64,000 nucleotides of DNA from Alkalicoccus chagannorensis DSM 18086 (GTDB lineage: Bacteria; Bacillota; Bacilli; Bacillales; Salisediminibacteriaceae): the NCBI RefSeq assembly GCF_000429725.1, contig NZ_KE386945.1, forward strand, positions 65,959-129,958, in the 5' to 3' direction. The notes under the pieces are model-generated. The model searched no databases, was not told the DNA's origin, and saw only the letters and a program-made list of their open reading frames with translations. Below, one piece after another: positions 54,018-62,528 of the stretch (position 1 is its first letter; the number at the start of each line of letters is the position of its first letter). A program made the position numbers and the translations under genes.

Positions 54018-55617
54018 CACGCATCCTCTTTCCATAAATTACTTTTTTCAGCCAATTCCTACTATCTAATGATGACAATATGTCAGTAATATTTTTCAAG
54101 GTGTCTTCCATAGTAATTAAGCTCTCTTCTATTTGATAATCACGAAAGAACTTTTGAGTTTGCACAATTGAAATTGGATGAACTTCTTTAAATTCTTTCT
54201 CGAAAAGGGGGGAAAATTGTGACAAGTGCATGGAACAAAACCGAAAAAGGTCATATCTGAACCCAATTAATTCTATCAATCTAATCCATAAAGGTGATTT
54301 CATATCAGGCACTCGCCTAGTCCTCTCTTCAAAAAGATGCTGCAGGGCAATCAAACCGTTCATTGGAACATCCGCCCACTGACCTTTATGATAAGCTCTA
54401 GTCCAAATAGTGATACTTTCACTTCTCAGATCTTCTTCTAAATCGTGTAAATCATCTAACAACTGAAATAAAGCACCCATCATAAAAAAATGATTGAAGC
54501 TCTCCGCTGTGAAATTTGGAACGACTAAACACCCGTAAAATGCAAAGGCATACCCTCCTTTTTTCATAGAAATTTCTAAAAGCTCTTCATCTTCAAGTTC
54601 TTCATTTTGTTGCTTTTGTGATTCTAGCTGCCACTCATAAAGCGAGGATAGAATCACTTCCATTTGGCTTACCTTTTTTCTAGGAATGCATTTGTAAAGC
54701 TCTTTCACCATATATACAACTTTCTCTGCGCTACAGTCATTTGAATTGTATTTATGTTTATTTCTCACTGCGTTCTCAATTGCCTTAAGTCCTTCCGCTG
54801 AACTATGACCACGATCTAAATAATCATCTTGAAGTGGATGTAGAACCGCAGCTAAAAAATAAAGATACCTCTTTCTTCTAGGAATTAAAAAGCTTCTAGT
54901 TTCAATAACGTGATGCAGATAAAGATTAAGTATGTTGTAAAGAGCCCTGATTTCACCGTCTTCATCGAGTTTCAAATTCTTTTTCTTTGTCCATCTCCTA
55001 CAATCTTGTATTGCTTGTTCTATAATGAATGTGGTGGATATTACAATCGACACAGCTTCAGACTTTTTTATTTGATTATCAAAACCCAACTGATTCATTA
55101 AATGAAGTAAAGACTCTTTTTCTTCACTCAAAAGTGAAGAAATACCTTTTATGAGGTCTTTCTCATTTTTTATTCGCCTAATAAATTTATTGTATGTTGC
55201 GCTTGAGAAAATGACATTTATCTCATGCTTATCTTTTTCAACTACTATATCTTCTTCATTCCTTAAAATATCTTCGTTTAGTTTTGAAGAGTTTGCTCTA
55301 AATTGATATCTAGAAAAATCAATACGGGGCATGACATTTTTATAAGAATTTCTATAAGCAGAAGGTTGTGTTTCATGTTGATACGTCCTAATCATCTTTT
55401 TTATTAATTTTTCTTCATTAGCTTTAAATGTTTTCTCAATAACAGGGGTTGACTCTTGTTCTAATAGTTTATTAAGAAACTCCACTGCCCCATTTTCGGA
55501 AATATTTTCTTTATTTTTGTCTAAGAGGTACTTAGTTGCTTTTTCCATTTTTGCATTCATAGAACGACTAGCTGATTTAAGAAAAATATACCTTCCCCAA
55601 GATTTAAGAATCGTCAT
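54007..55617 (-). CDS. Isoprenoid-synthase-fold-like protein with two Asp-rich motifs
   Basis: 536 residues, mostly helical. The C-terminal half (about 240-520) has two Asp-rich motifs: LQDDYLDRG (near 269) and LLDDLHDLEED (near 400), spaced as in class I terpene cyclases and head-to-head prenyl synthases. The segment before the second (GGYAFAFYGCLVV) recalls the kinked helix of those enzymes, and the pattern recalls tetraprenyl-beta-curcumene synthases (YtpB type). The N-terminal 200 residues are charged and unlike that family. If active it would use an allylic diphosphate with magnesium. GGAGG lies seven bases before the ATG; one base separates it from the CFI-box gene. The assignment rests on motifs only. 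Confidence 0.6.
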   Translation of the reverse strand: MTILKSWGRYIFLKSASRSMNAKMEKATKYLLDKNKENISENGAVEFLNKLLEQESTPVIEKTFKANEEKLIKKMIRTYQHETQPSAYRNSYKNVMPRIDFSRYQFRANSSKLNEDILRNEEDIVVEKDKHEINVIFSSATYNKFIRRIKNEKDLIKGISSLLSEEKESLLHLMNQLGFDNQIKKSEAVSIVISTTFIIEQAIQDCRRWTKKKNLKLDEDGEIRALYNILNLYLHHVIETRSFLIPRRKRYLYFLAAVLHPLQDDYLDRGHSSAEGLKAIENAVRNKHKYNSNDCSAEKVVYMVKELYKCIPRKKVSQMEVILSSLYEWQLESQKQQNEELEDEELLEISMKKGGYAFAFYGCLVVPNFTAESFNHFFMMGALFQLLDDLHDLEEDLRSESITIWTRAYHKGQWADVPMNGLIALQHLFEERTRRVPDMKSPLWIRLIELIGFRYDLFRFCSMHLSQFSPLFEKEFKEVHPISIVQTQKFFRDYQIEESLITMEDTLKNITDILSSLDSRNWLKKVIYGKRMRDDM

Positions 55618-55618
55618 G

Positions 55619-56089
55619 CTAGTGCCTCCATACCTTTTTTGTTACATTAATCATCATTATTAAAAGATGGCGCACTCCTTTTTTCATTCTTGGTTTGTGA
55701 CGAATATAATTAGCTGCGACAGGTCCGATGAATTCATATACTTTTATAAAAACTCTACCGCCATTTGTCGGCCTCAAAACCTGCTCTCTGAATCTGCGAA
55801 GGTATAATACCTCTTTTTCCATCGCTCCTTCAAATGCTGCTGTTGCTACAAAACAACTACTTTCATTCTCTTTTTTTTGTGCAGATAAGACATATTTTGT
55901 GGGTCTTTTTGCTGTATCATCTACTAATCTTTGGGGCAAATGTTCTTCATTGATAGAATAGCGACGCTGCTTTTTAATTCTAAGTCGATGGTCTGCTTGT
56001 TCAGGTACATCAATATGATTCCTTTTTTCTCCAGCTATCCTGGCATTACCTGTTACTCCGTCTTTGTTAGGGATATGTTTGTTATCCAT
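55619..56089 (-). CDS. CFI-box domain protein
   Basis: 156 residues. A basic, disordered N-terminal half is followed by CFVATAAFEGAMEKEVLYLR and RFREQVLRPTNGGRVFIKVY (about 79-120), a clear version of the CFIATAAYG...LRxFRD..L...G box seen at the C-terminus of many bacterial proteins and proposed to be a sorting or membrane-association signal. The tail (RMKKGVRHLL plus a hydrophobic stretch IMMINV) ends in basic residues. It lies nine bases after the preceding gene. Function unknown. Confidence 0.75.
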   Translation of the reverse strand: MDNKHIPNKDGVTGNARIAGEKRNHIDVPEQADHRLRIKKQRRYSINEEHLPQRLVDDTAKRPTKYVLSAQKKENESSCFVATAAFEGAMEKEVLYLRRFREQVLRPTNGGRVFIKVYEFIGPVAANYIRHKPRMKKGVRHLLIMMINVTKKVWRH

Positions 56090-56098
56090 ATACTGTAC

Positions 56099-56542
56099 CT
56101 AAGCCAACGATTGAAATGGCGGCATCATAAATGTTTGCGCATGCGCCAGAGGATCTTCATAGTGCATCACCGTTTGAAGACCGTAACCAGTAGATTGAGT
56201 ACTAGCAACAATTTCACCTTGTTCATTTGCTATAATACTTCCATCTGACAAATAGGATAAATCACCTGCATTTGAATGATCGGAATGAAACATTTTTAGC
56301 TGCTCACCGGTGTTTGTAGAGTATCCTGTTTTGGCATGAGTTGATGGATCGAAAACGTTAACTCCTCCTAATTGGTTTGGGGTGGTGTAGGCTATTTTCT
56401 GACCATCTTTAGAGAAATCGTAACCTCCTTGCATGTTTTCAGTTGCGTTAACAGATGTACCGTCGCTCATTTGTATACTTTTATCACCAAACTGCTGGTC
56501 AAAAGTTTGCATAGTTGTTTGATTTGAAGAAGAGAAATCCAT
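56099..56542 (-). CDS. Unknown beta-rich protein of the dynamin operon
   Basis: About 147 residues without signal peptide or membrane segment. It contains short beta-type repeats (YDFSKDGQKIAYTTP; LSYLSDGSIIANEQGEIVAS) that resemble single propeller blades, followed by a His/Met-rich C-terminus (MHYEDPLAHAQTFMMPP). GGGAG lies about eight bases before ATG 56542. Placed between the third GTPase and the CFI-box gene; not recognised as any family. Confidence 0.65.
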   Translation of the reverse strand: MDFSSSNQTTMQTFDQQFGDKSIQMSDGTSVNATENMQGGYDFSKDGQKIAYTTPNQLGGVNVFDPSTHAKTGYSTNTGEQLKMFHSDHSNAGDLSYLSDGSIIANEQGEIVASTQSTGYGLQTVMHYEDPLAHAQTFMMPPFQSLA

Positions 56543-56619
56543 TATACCAACTCCCACTTTGTTTTTTAAAAGCTTTCAAAACTCACCTTTTATCCATTTC
56601 TGTTAATAAATAAGATTGG

Positions 56620-58218
56620 TTACTTTGTATTATTGAACCAAGGCAATGTTAAATCCTCCTCATCTATAATATGCCTCAATTCTGTAAAATATCTCTTATA
56701 TGAATTACCTAATCTATTTCTGAAGCTGCTTGGAAAATCATCTCTAATCAAATGAGATATATTCTCTTCTGACTCTTTTATGGCTATCGTTAGATTACTT
56801 AAAATCATATCGTATCCTTCTATAAGATACTCCAGCTGGTTTTTCATTTTAATTTCTATTTCTTCAGCTTCGGTTTTTAACCGATTCAATTTAGTATTTA
56901 TTCCATCAATTTTGTTTCGTAACATCGCACGCTTTATATTTAATTGCTTACCTCTTTCTTCTAATTTTAAGTTATCTTCAAGAAGTGCATTGCCACCATA
57001 TGCATCAAATTGACTGTTATGCTCTTCTATTTTTATTTTCAATCTATCATTTTTTTCATTAAGTTCCTTGGATGTTTCTAGTAAAGATTCAAACGATTGA
57101 AGTAATAATTCCTTTTGTCTATTAATTTGATCAGCTTGCAAAGATTGCAGGGGAAGATAATCTTTTTCGGCTAAACAGAATAGAATATTCTGTTTAGCCT
57201 CCGCCTCAAATTTCTTATGAGACTGATTTAAATAATTCAAGCCAGCTTTTGCTTGAAGCAATTGTGTATTCAATCTCCTCAAGTTTTCCTCTTCAACTAC
57301 TCGAATCGTTTTGTGCTTACTAATTAGATCAAATGTATTGTTCAATTCACGCCTTGTCTTCCTGATTGCATTTAACATTTTTTCTTGTGAAGCATTCTGG
57401 GCTATTTCCTCTTGGATCAACTCCGTCAATTTGTCCCAGCCACTTCTTTGATAAACTTCTTCAGAATTGCTTAAAGCCTCCTTAGCTGATACTGCAATTA
57501 TCTTTCCAAAACCATCTCCGTTTTTTCGATAGAAATCTTTCATCGTTTCTTGAAAATCTTCTTCGTCTTCAGCACCATCAATTTTGTTAACAATAGCAAT
57601 TTTCTTAATTTTTTTATCAAGCTTATCAATAAATTTCATTTCAGTTTTTCTGCCAGGGCTCATATAATTGAAAATCCACCAAAACATGTCCGCTTCTTTT
57701 AAATAACTAACTGTGGCTTTCTCGTGTCTTTCGTTCATAGCATTTAAACCGGGCGTATCAACGAAGGTAACCTCCTTAAGTACAGGATGAGGATAGGACA
57801 AAATCAATTTATAGGTATCATCACGAAAACTTGTTTTTTTAGTATCCCCCTCTGATGACCAGCTATCTAAATCATCGATTGAGAGTGTTTTTTCGCGACC
57901 ATCATTCATTTGAGCAACAAGGCTCATTTCTTCTCCATATACGACTTCGGTAACAGTAGCGGTTTTTGGTGTAACATCCGCTTTTAATAGATCTTCATTT
58001 AAAATTGTATTTATTATGGAAGACTTACCAGACTTGAATTCTCCAATAATGACCACAACAAGTGGTTTTTTTACATTTGAAGCTACACGTCTTATGTTTA
58101 AACCTTTTTCTTTCAATCCTTCTTCCTTCTCAAGAAATTCAGCTATATCCATAAAGAATGCTTCCAACGATTTTATTGAATCATTAGCGTTTTTACTTTT
58201 TCGCATTGGGTTGAACAT
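56620..58218 (-). CDS. Dynamin-like GTPase 3 (no evident membrane segment)
   Basis: 532 residues. G1 is GEFKSGKSSI (near residue 59), the switch Thr lies in TPKTATVTEVVYGEE, G3 is DTPGLNAMNERH and G4 is VNKIDGAEDEEDF. The C-terminal part (300-500) is a long helical bundle/coiled coil, the dynamin stalk. Unlike the other two GTPases it shows no hydrophobic hairpin, so it may be the soluble partner. AAGGAAG lies seven bases before the ATG, which overlaps the upstream gene by 26 bases. Confidence 0.88.
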   Translation of the reverse strand: MFNPMRKSKNANDSIKSLEAFFMDIAEFLEKEEGLKEKGLNIRRVASNVKKPLVVVIIGEFKSGKSSIINTILNEDLLKADVTPKTATVTEVVYGEEMSLVAQMNDGREKTLSIDDLDSWSSEGDTKKTSFRDDTYKLILSYPHPVLKEVTFVDTPGLNAMNERHEKATVSYLKEADMFWWIFNYMSPGRKTEMKFIDKLDKKIKKIAIVNKIDGAEDEEDFQETMKDFYRKNGDGFGKIIAVSAKEALSNSEEVYQRSGWDKLTELIQEEIAQNASQEKMLNAIRKTRRELNNTFDLISKHKTIRVVEEENLRRLNTQLLQAKAGLNYLNQSHKKFEAEAKQNILFCLAEKDYLPLQSLQADQINRQKELLLQSFESLLETSKELNEKNDRLKIKIEEHNSQFDAYGGNALLEDNLKLEERGKQLNIKRAMLRNKIDGINTKLNRLKTEAEEIEIKMKNQLEYLIEGYDMILSNLTIAIKESEENISHLIRDDFPSSFRNRLGNSYKRYFTELRHIIDEEDLTLPWFNNTK

Positions 58219-60028
58219 CGGAATACTTCCTTTCCACCAATTTCCTCTCTACATGTCCATAGCATTCAATATAATTGTTCACATTAAGTTTTAGTCTTTT
58301 TAACGCTTCTATTCTTTTCTCACTGTCCAACTGTCCTCGAGTTTCATCTTCCATCGTTTGTTTTAATTGACTAATTCGATCTTCTACTGTTTCATTCATT
58401 CTTTGTACTCCAGCTTCGAAGATGGCATCTACTCCTTGATCAACATAATTTAATACTTCGGATTGAAAATGATTGGTTGTTTGATGGAGTTTTTCTAAAA
58501 CACTTGGAAGCACTTCCCCTTTTATTTTGTCCGTCTTTTTCTCCGACATATATTTTTGAAGAATTGGCATACCTGCAAGACCTATTATGGGTAGTAAAAT
58601 TGGGCCGCCAATAAGCATAGCTATAGTGCCTGCTCCCCCTGCTATCATGCCTGCTTTTACCGGAGTATTAGATAAATCCTCTGCATGAATACCACTTAAT
58701 GACGTTTCTCCACTTGCGATTAAAGCCTTACGTTCTGTGTAAATTTTTTCCACCTTTGCATTGAACTGTTTCGCTAATCCAATAGCTACATTTTGTTCAA
58801 GACTGTTGAACAAGTAATGAATTTGTGAAATGTATTGTTCAGACCACGTTTTAAGGCGTTTCTTAATAACATTCGGTACATCTTCATCTAATAGTCGTTC
58901 AAAATTCATACCGTCATATCTAGAAATCATAGCCTGTACATCTTCATTAAGATTATTCTCTAAATAATCTAACGATTTCTTAACAATCTGAAGAATCTCT
59001 CGTTTTCTATCTACGATATAACCTTCCATATCCTCTTTAATCTGATCAATTTCTTCTCTTGCTTCTCGAATTGCCAATAAACGCTCTTGTCTAACTTCAG
59101 TTTCTTCTAGCTCGTTGTTTAGTTGAAAAGATACAGCTGCATCTAAATTTTCCATTAGATGATAAAATCTCTTCTCATAGCGAAAAAGTGTTTCACTAGA
59201 TGCTGTGCCATGATTTATGTTTTCTTCTAAAGCCCTGCGTGCTTCGTGGATCCCAGATATATCCGTGAGTTTTTGATCCTCTTTTAAAGAGCCCTCCAAT
59301 GCCCAAGAAGCAGAGAGTGGAATTACGTATGGGCTAGGAATACCTGACCGTTTGAGTCTCTTCCTAAGATCATCTAATATTTCTTCAATATCTTCCTCTT
59401 CTACCCTATCGATGAAATTAGCGATGAAAATCAAATTTTCTTTGCCTTGATTTAATAATGTATTTTGAAGAAAATTAGACTCGGATTGTTTTAGTGGACT
59501 TGTTATATCAAGTAGAAAAAAAACTACATCCGCTCGTGGGATATATTGGTAAGTTATATTTGATCGTTGTTCATTTATATCATCTAGTCCGGGAGTATCA
59601 ACCAATGCTACTCTTTCTTGTAGTAGTGGAATTGGCAACTCTATATTAATATACTTTATGTCACTGATACTTTGAGTTCCTTCCGCAGAATAGTCTAATA
59701 ATTGATCCTCATCTAGCGAAAAAGACCGTATCGAATCATCATTGTAATAAATTGTGGCAGACTCTTCGCCGTAGGTAACCGTGTGGATACATGCTGTAGT
59801 TGGCGTTACATCTGCAGGCATTACAGCTTGTCCTAGTATCGCATTTATAAATGTTGACTTACCTCGTTTGAACTCTCCGGAAAAAACAACTGTATAAATA
59901 GAATTCTCAATATCTTCAAGTAAATTAGTTAAGCTTTCCCGATTAATGTAGGGCGCTTCTGCTTCTAGTTGATTCAATATATCCTTCACGGAATCAATTA
60001 GTTCTTTCTTTTTTTGCTTATGATTCAT
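58193..60028 (-). CDS. Dynamin-like GTPase 2 with membrane hairpin
   Basis: About 611 residues. G1 GEFKRGKSTFINAILG (near 51), switch I TPTTACIHTVTYGEE, G3 DTPGLDDINEQRS, G4 ANFIDRVEEED. After a helical stalk, a hydrophobic hairpin (AGMIAGGAGTIAMLIGGPIL then LPIIGLAGMPIL, about 460-500) looks like the membrane-inserting paddle of bacterial dynamins. It should bind and reshape membranes with GTP hydrolysis. ATG 60028 lies one base after the stop of the first GTPase gene. Confidence 0.9.
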   Translation of the reverse strand: MNHKQKKKELIDSVKDILNQLEAEAPYINRESLTNLLEDIENSIYTVVFSGEFKRGKSTFINAILGQAVMPADVTPTTACIHTVTYGEESATIYYNDDSIRSFSLDEDQLLDYSAEGTQSISDIKYINIELPIPLLQERVALVDTPGLDDINEQRSNITYQYIPRADVVFFLLDITSPLKQSESNFLQNTLLNQGKENLIFIANFIDRVEEEDIEEILDDLRKRLKRSGIPSPYVIPLSASWALEGSLKEDQKLTDISGIHEARRALEENINHGTASSETLFRYEKRFYHLMENLDAAVSFQLNNELEETEVRQERLLAIREAREEIDQIKEDMEGYIVDRKREILQIVKKSLDYLENNLNEDVQAMISRYDGMNFERLLDEDVPNVIKKRLKTWSEQYISQIHYLFNSLEQNVAIGLAKQFNAKVEKIYTERKALIASGETSLSGIHAEDLSNTPVKAGMIAGGAGTIAMLIGGPILLPIIGLAGMPILQKYMSEKKTDKIKGEVLPSVLEKLHQTTNHFQSEVLNYVDQGVDAIFEAGVQRMNETVEDRISQLKQTMEDETRGQLDSEKRIEALKRLKLNVNNYIECYGHVERKLVERKYSDVQPNAKK

Positions 60029-60029
60029 C

Positions 60030-61964
60030 CTACACACCCTCTTTTCTGATTAAGGATAAATTAGACGAAGTTTCTAATTCATCTAGAAGCGCGTTCAAAT
60101 CTTTATATATACTTGTCAATTCTTCTCTATATCCCTCTAGATCTTGGCGCACTTTCACCATCTCGGCTTCTTTTCCATTACGATCTTCATACAGTACTCT
60201 TAATTGCTCTTCTAATATCTCTATTTTTCTTCCGGTTTCTTCTATAACAAGTTCTTCTATTTTAGTGATTTTCTCATTCCAGCCTCGAAGCATTTGTTTC
60301 ATTGCACTTTTCTCTTTTTTGTTGAAATGAAGTGTGGTGATTTTTTTTATTTGAGTCATTTGAGTTCTTTTTTGTTCTCCAGCGAGATAATCAAAGAACT
60401 TGATTCCCGCAAAAATTGCCATTGGAAGAGCAAAAACCATTGATGCTCCTGCGATACCGATCATACCTGCTAAACCAAATGTTCCAACACCTGTAGCTGC
60501 AAAGAAATCATCGGTTTTATCTGAATATGACTTTGGGAATTCATCCCCCCATCTAAGATCCTCATCAACTGAGAAGTGCTTGTCGACCGTTCGCATAATC
60601 TCTGACCATTCTTGATCATACAAACGCTCTAAACGTATAAGCTCCTCATTGATTAATTCCTGTTGTTCTTTATAAATTTCTTTCTCTAATTTACTTACTA
60701 TGGGGGAGATCGCGATAGAAATATGAAGTTTAATCGATTCAGCTTTAATTTCTCCTTGGTATTGATCTACACTACTAACTGCACGGTCTTTTATCATCTT
60801 GAACGTTTCTTTGAATATTGTTTTAAGCTGTTCTTCTGATTTTTCCAAATTTTCTCTGAAGTCACGCAGTTGTCTATCCCTTTCTCGAGTCATTTGTTTT
60901 AATTGATCTTTGGTTTCCTCAACTCCAATCTCAATATCTCTTATTGGCTTCTCCAAAGATCCGAGTCGCGGAGCAATAATTAATTGATCTAATTCTTTAC
61001 ATCTAGAAGCAATTTCAGAGATTGGTTTAGCTAATTTTACAGCACCACGTTCATTGGCTAAAAAAGCATTCAATGATTCTCCCAATTCTTTCATTCCAGT
61101 CTCTTCTTCATTAAGAGTGGGGGCTACTCTAAAACCATCTCCGCTTTTTTCCAATTGATGATGAAGATGGTCCTTAGAAGAAACCAAATACACTTTTGGC
61201 TTCTTCAACAACTTGCTCAATTCTTCCTCAATATAGCGTTTCGATTTTTCTCTGCTATTTTCAGTAATAAGCTGGTCTTTAAAATTAACTACGAAAAAGA
61301 TTTTTTTAATATGGGCTTCATCAAGAATTCTATTTTTCAGGAAATCAAATTCTGACTTAGAAAGTGGTTGAGTAGCGGATAAAAGCATGATGGCAGTATC
61401 ACACATGGGGATAAGAGAGTGAGTTATCTCTTCTCGAGACTCTTGAAGGTCATTGACGCCTGGTGTGTCAATTATTTCAACATTTTTCCTGCACCATTCA
61501 GAGGGATAGTTAATTTCCACTGAAGATATATTCTCATGATAATCCATCGCTTCTTCAAATTGACGTATCTCCTCACTGTTTTCATCATCGGGTTCCATTG
61601 GAGCAACAAGTTTATTAAAATCATCTAAATTTATACGACGAGAAGGTTGTTGTTTGTCCTCGCGATAGTGAATACTATACTGAGTTGTTTCTCCATATGT
61701 TATTCGATTTATTACAGCAGTAGTTGGCCTTGTTTTCATTGGCAGCACTTTTGCACCAAGAAGAGCATTAATAAAGGTTGACTTTCCTCTAGAAAACTCA
61801 CCTACAACAGCTATAGAAAAACGTTCCTTTTGTAGATGAGATTGAATTGCATTTAAATTATCTTCCATCTGCTCAATTGATAAAAGTTTAGCTATATGTT
61901 TTAACCTCGATAAATGATCTTCGACTATCTGTTTTTTATTATTAAAAATCGATAAAGCATCCAT
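60030..61964 (-). CDS. Dynamin-like GTPase 1 with membrane hairpin
   Basis: About 644 residues, first gene of the operon. G1 GEFSRGKSTFINALLG (near 53), switch I TRPTTAVINRITYGE, G3 DTPGVNDLQESRE, G4 VNFKDQL. Coiled-coil stalk segments (about 320-480 and 560-640) flank a hydrophobic hairpin (about 480-525, GVGTFGLAGMIGIAGASMVF then ALPMAIFAGIKFF). GAGGTG lies nine bases before ATG 61964, preferred over GTG 61976. The layout with a second and third dynamin downstream is like bacterial multi-dynamin cassettes, including the LeoA/LeoBC type. Confidence 0.9.
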   Translation of the reverse strand: MDALSIFNNKKQIVEDHLSRLKHIAKLLSIEQMEDNLNAIQSHLQKERFSIAVVGEFSRGKSTFINALLGAKVLPMKTRPTTAVINRITYGETTQYSIHYREDKQQPSRRINLDDFNKLVAPMEPDDENSEEIRQFEEAMDYHENISSVEINYPSEWCRKNVEIIDTPGVNDLQESREEITHSLIPMCDTAIMLLSATQPLSKSEFDFLKNRILDEAHIKKIFFVVNFKDQLITENSREKSKRYIEEELSKLLKKPKVYLVSSKDHLHHQLEKSGDGFRVAPTLNEEETGMKELGESLNAFLANERGAVKLAKPISEIASRCKELDQLIIAPRLGSLEKPIRDIEIGVEETKDQLKQMTRERDRQLRDFRENLEKSEEQLKTIFKETFKMIKDRAVSSVDQYQGEIKAESIKLHISIAISPIVSKLEKEIYKEQQELINEELIRLERLYDQEWSEIMRTVDKHFSVDEDLRWGDEFPKSYSDKTDDFFAATGVGTFGLAGMIGIAGASMVFALPMAIFAGIKFFDYLAGEQKRTQMTQIKKITTLHFNKKEKSAMKQMLRGWNEKITKIEELVIEETGRKIEILEEQLRVLYEDRNGKEAEMVKVRQDLEGYREELTSIYKDLNALLDELETSSNLSLIRKEGV

Positions 61965-62499
61965 GTTTAGACACACCTCTTCAAAATATTTTGAATTTTT
62001 GTTACATATTAAACTTTCCTAAGGTTTTTCACCTTACTATAGGTCCTCATAAAGAGTACCTGAAGCTCTTAATCATCAATAAAACACGTTACTATACTTA
62101 AATTTTATTTATTTGAATGTGATTATCTCTACATGGTTGTAAATCCCTTAAAATATCGATCAAGCGAATGGATCGCCAATCATACTTGTGAGGAAGATTT
62201 CGTTCTTTTCAATAAGACTATCATATATCCTCAATTCACACACACAAAATTGGAAGATTTTTTTGTTTTTTTAAGCCGATTCATTTGATTGTATTTTAAT
62301 TATGCGCGCTACTTTTGAACAAGTTAAAAAAATAATGCAGTGAACGATATTTGAAAATTTTATAAGAGAATGTTTACACATAAGATCGAAATGACAATTA
62401 TCTTTTGATCATCATTGTATAGAAAAAAGTGTTCTCTATAATTCGCACAAAACAAATGAATCACGTCGTCCGCCTATGAAATATTACTCATAAAAACAA
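61965..62499. other. AT-rich region upstream of the dynamin operon
   Basis: About 530 bases, strongly AT-rich, with no gene. It must hold the promoter of the operon, but its position is unclear because many AT-rich hexamers fit. No palindromic operator or repeat stood out. Confidence 0.4.
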
Positions 62500-62524
62500 A
62501 GCCTGCCGGATTGCTCCGACAGGC
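62500..62524 (-). terminator. Terminator of the SLH protein gene at 62529
   Basis: Stem AGCCTGCCGGA/TCCGACAGGCT (one mismatch) followed by TTGTTTTTAT on the minus strand. Confidence 0.85.
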
Positions 62525-62528
62525 TCTA

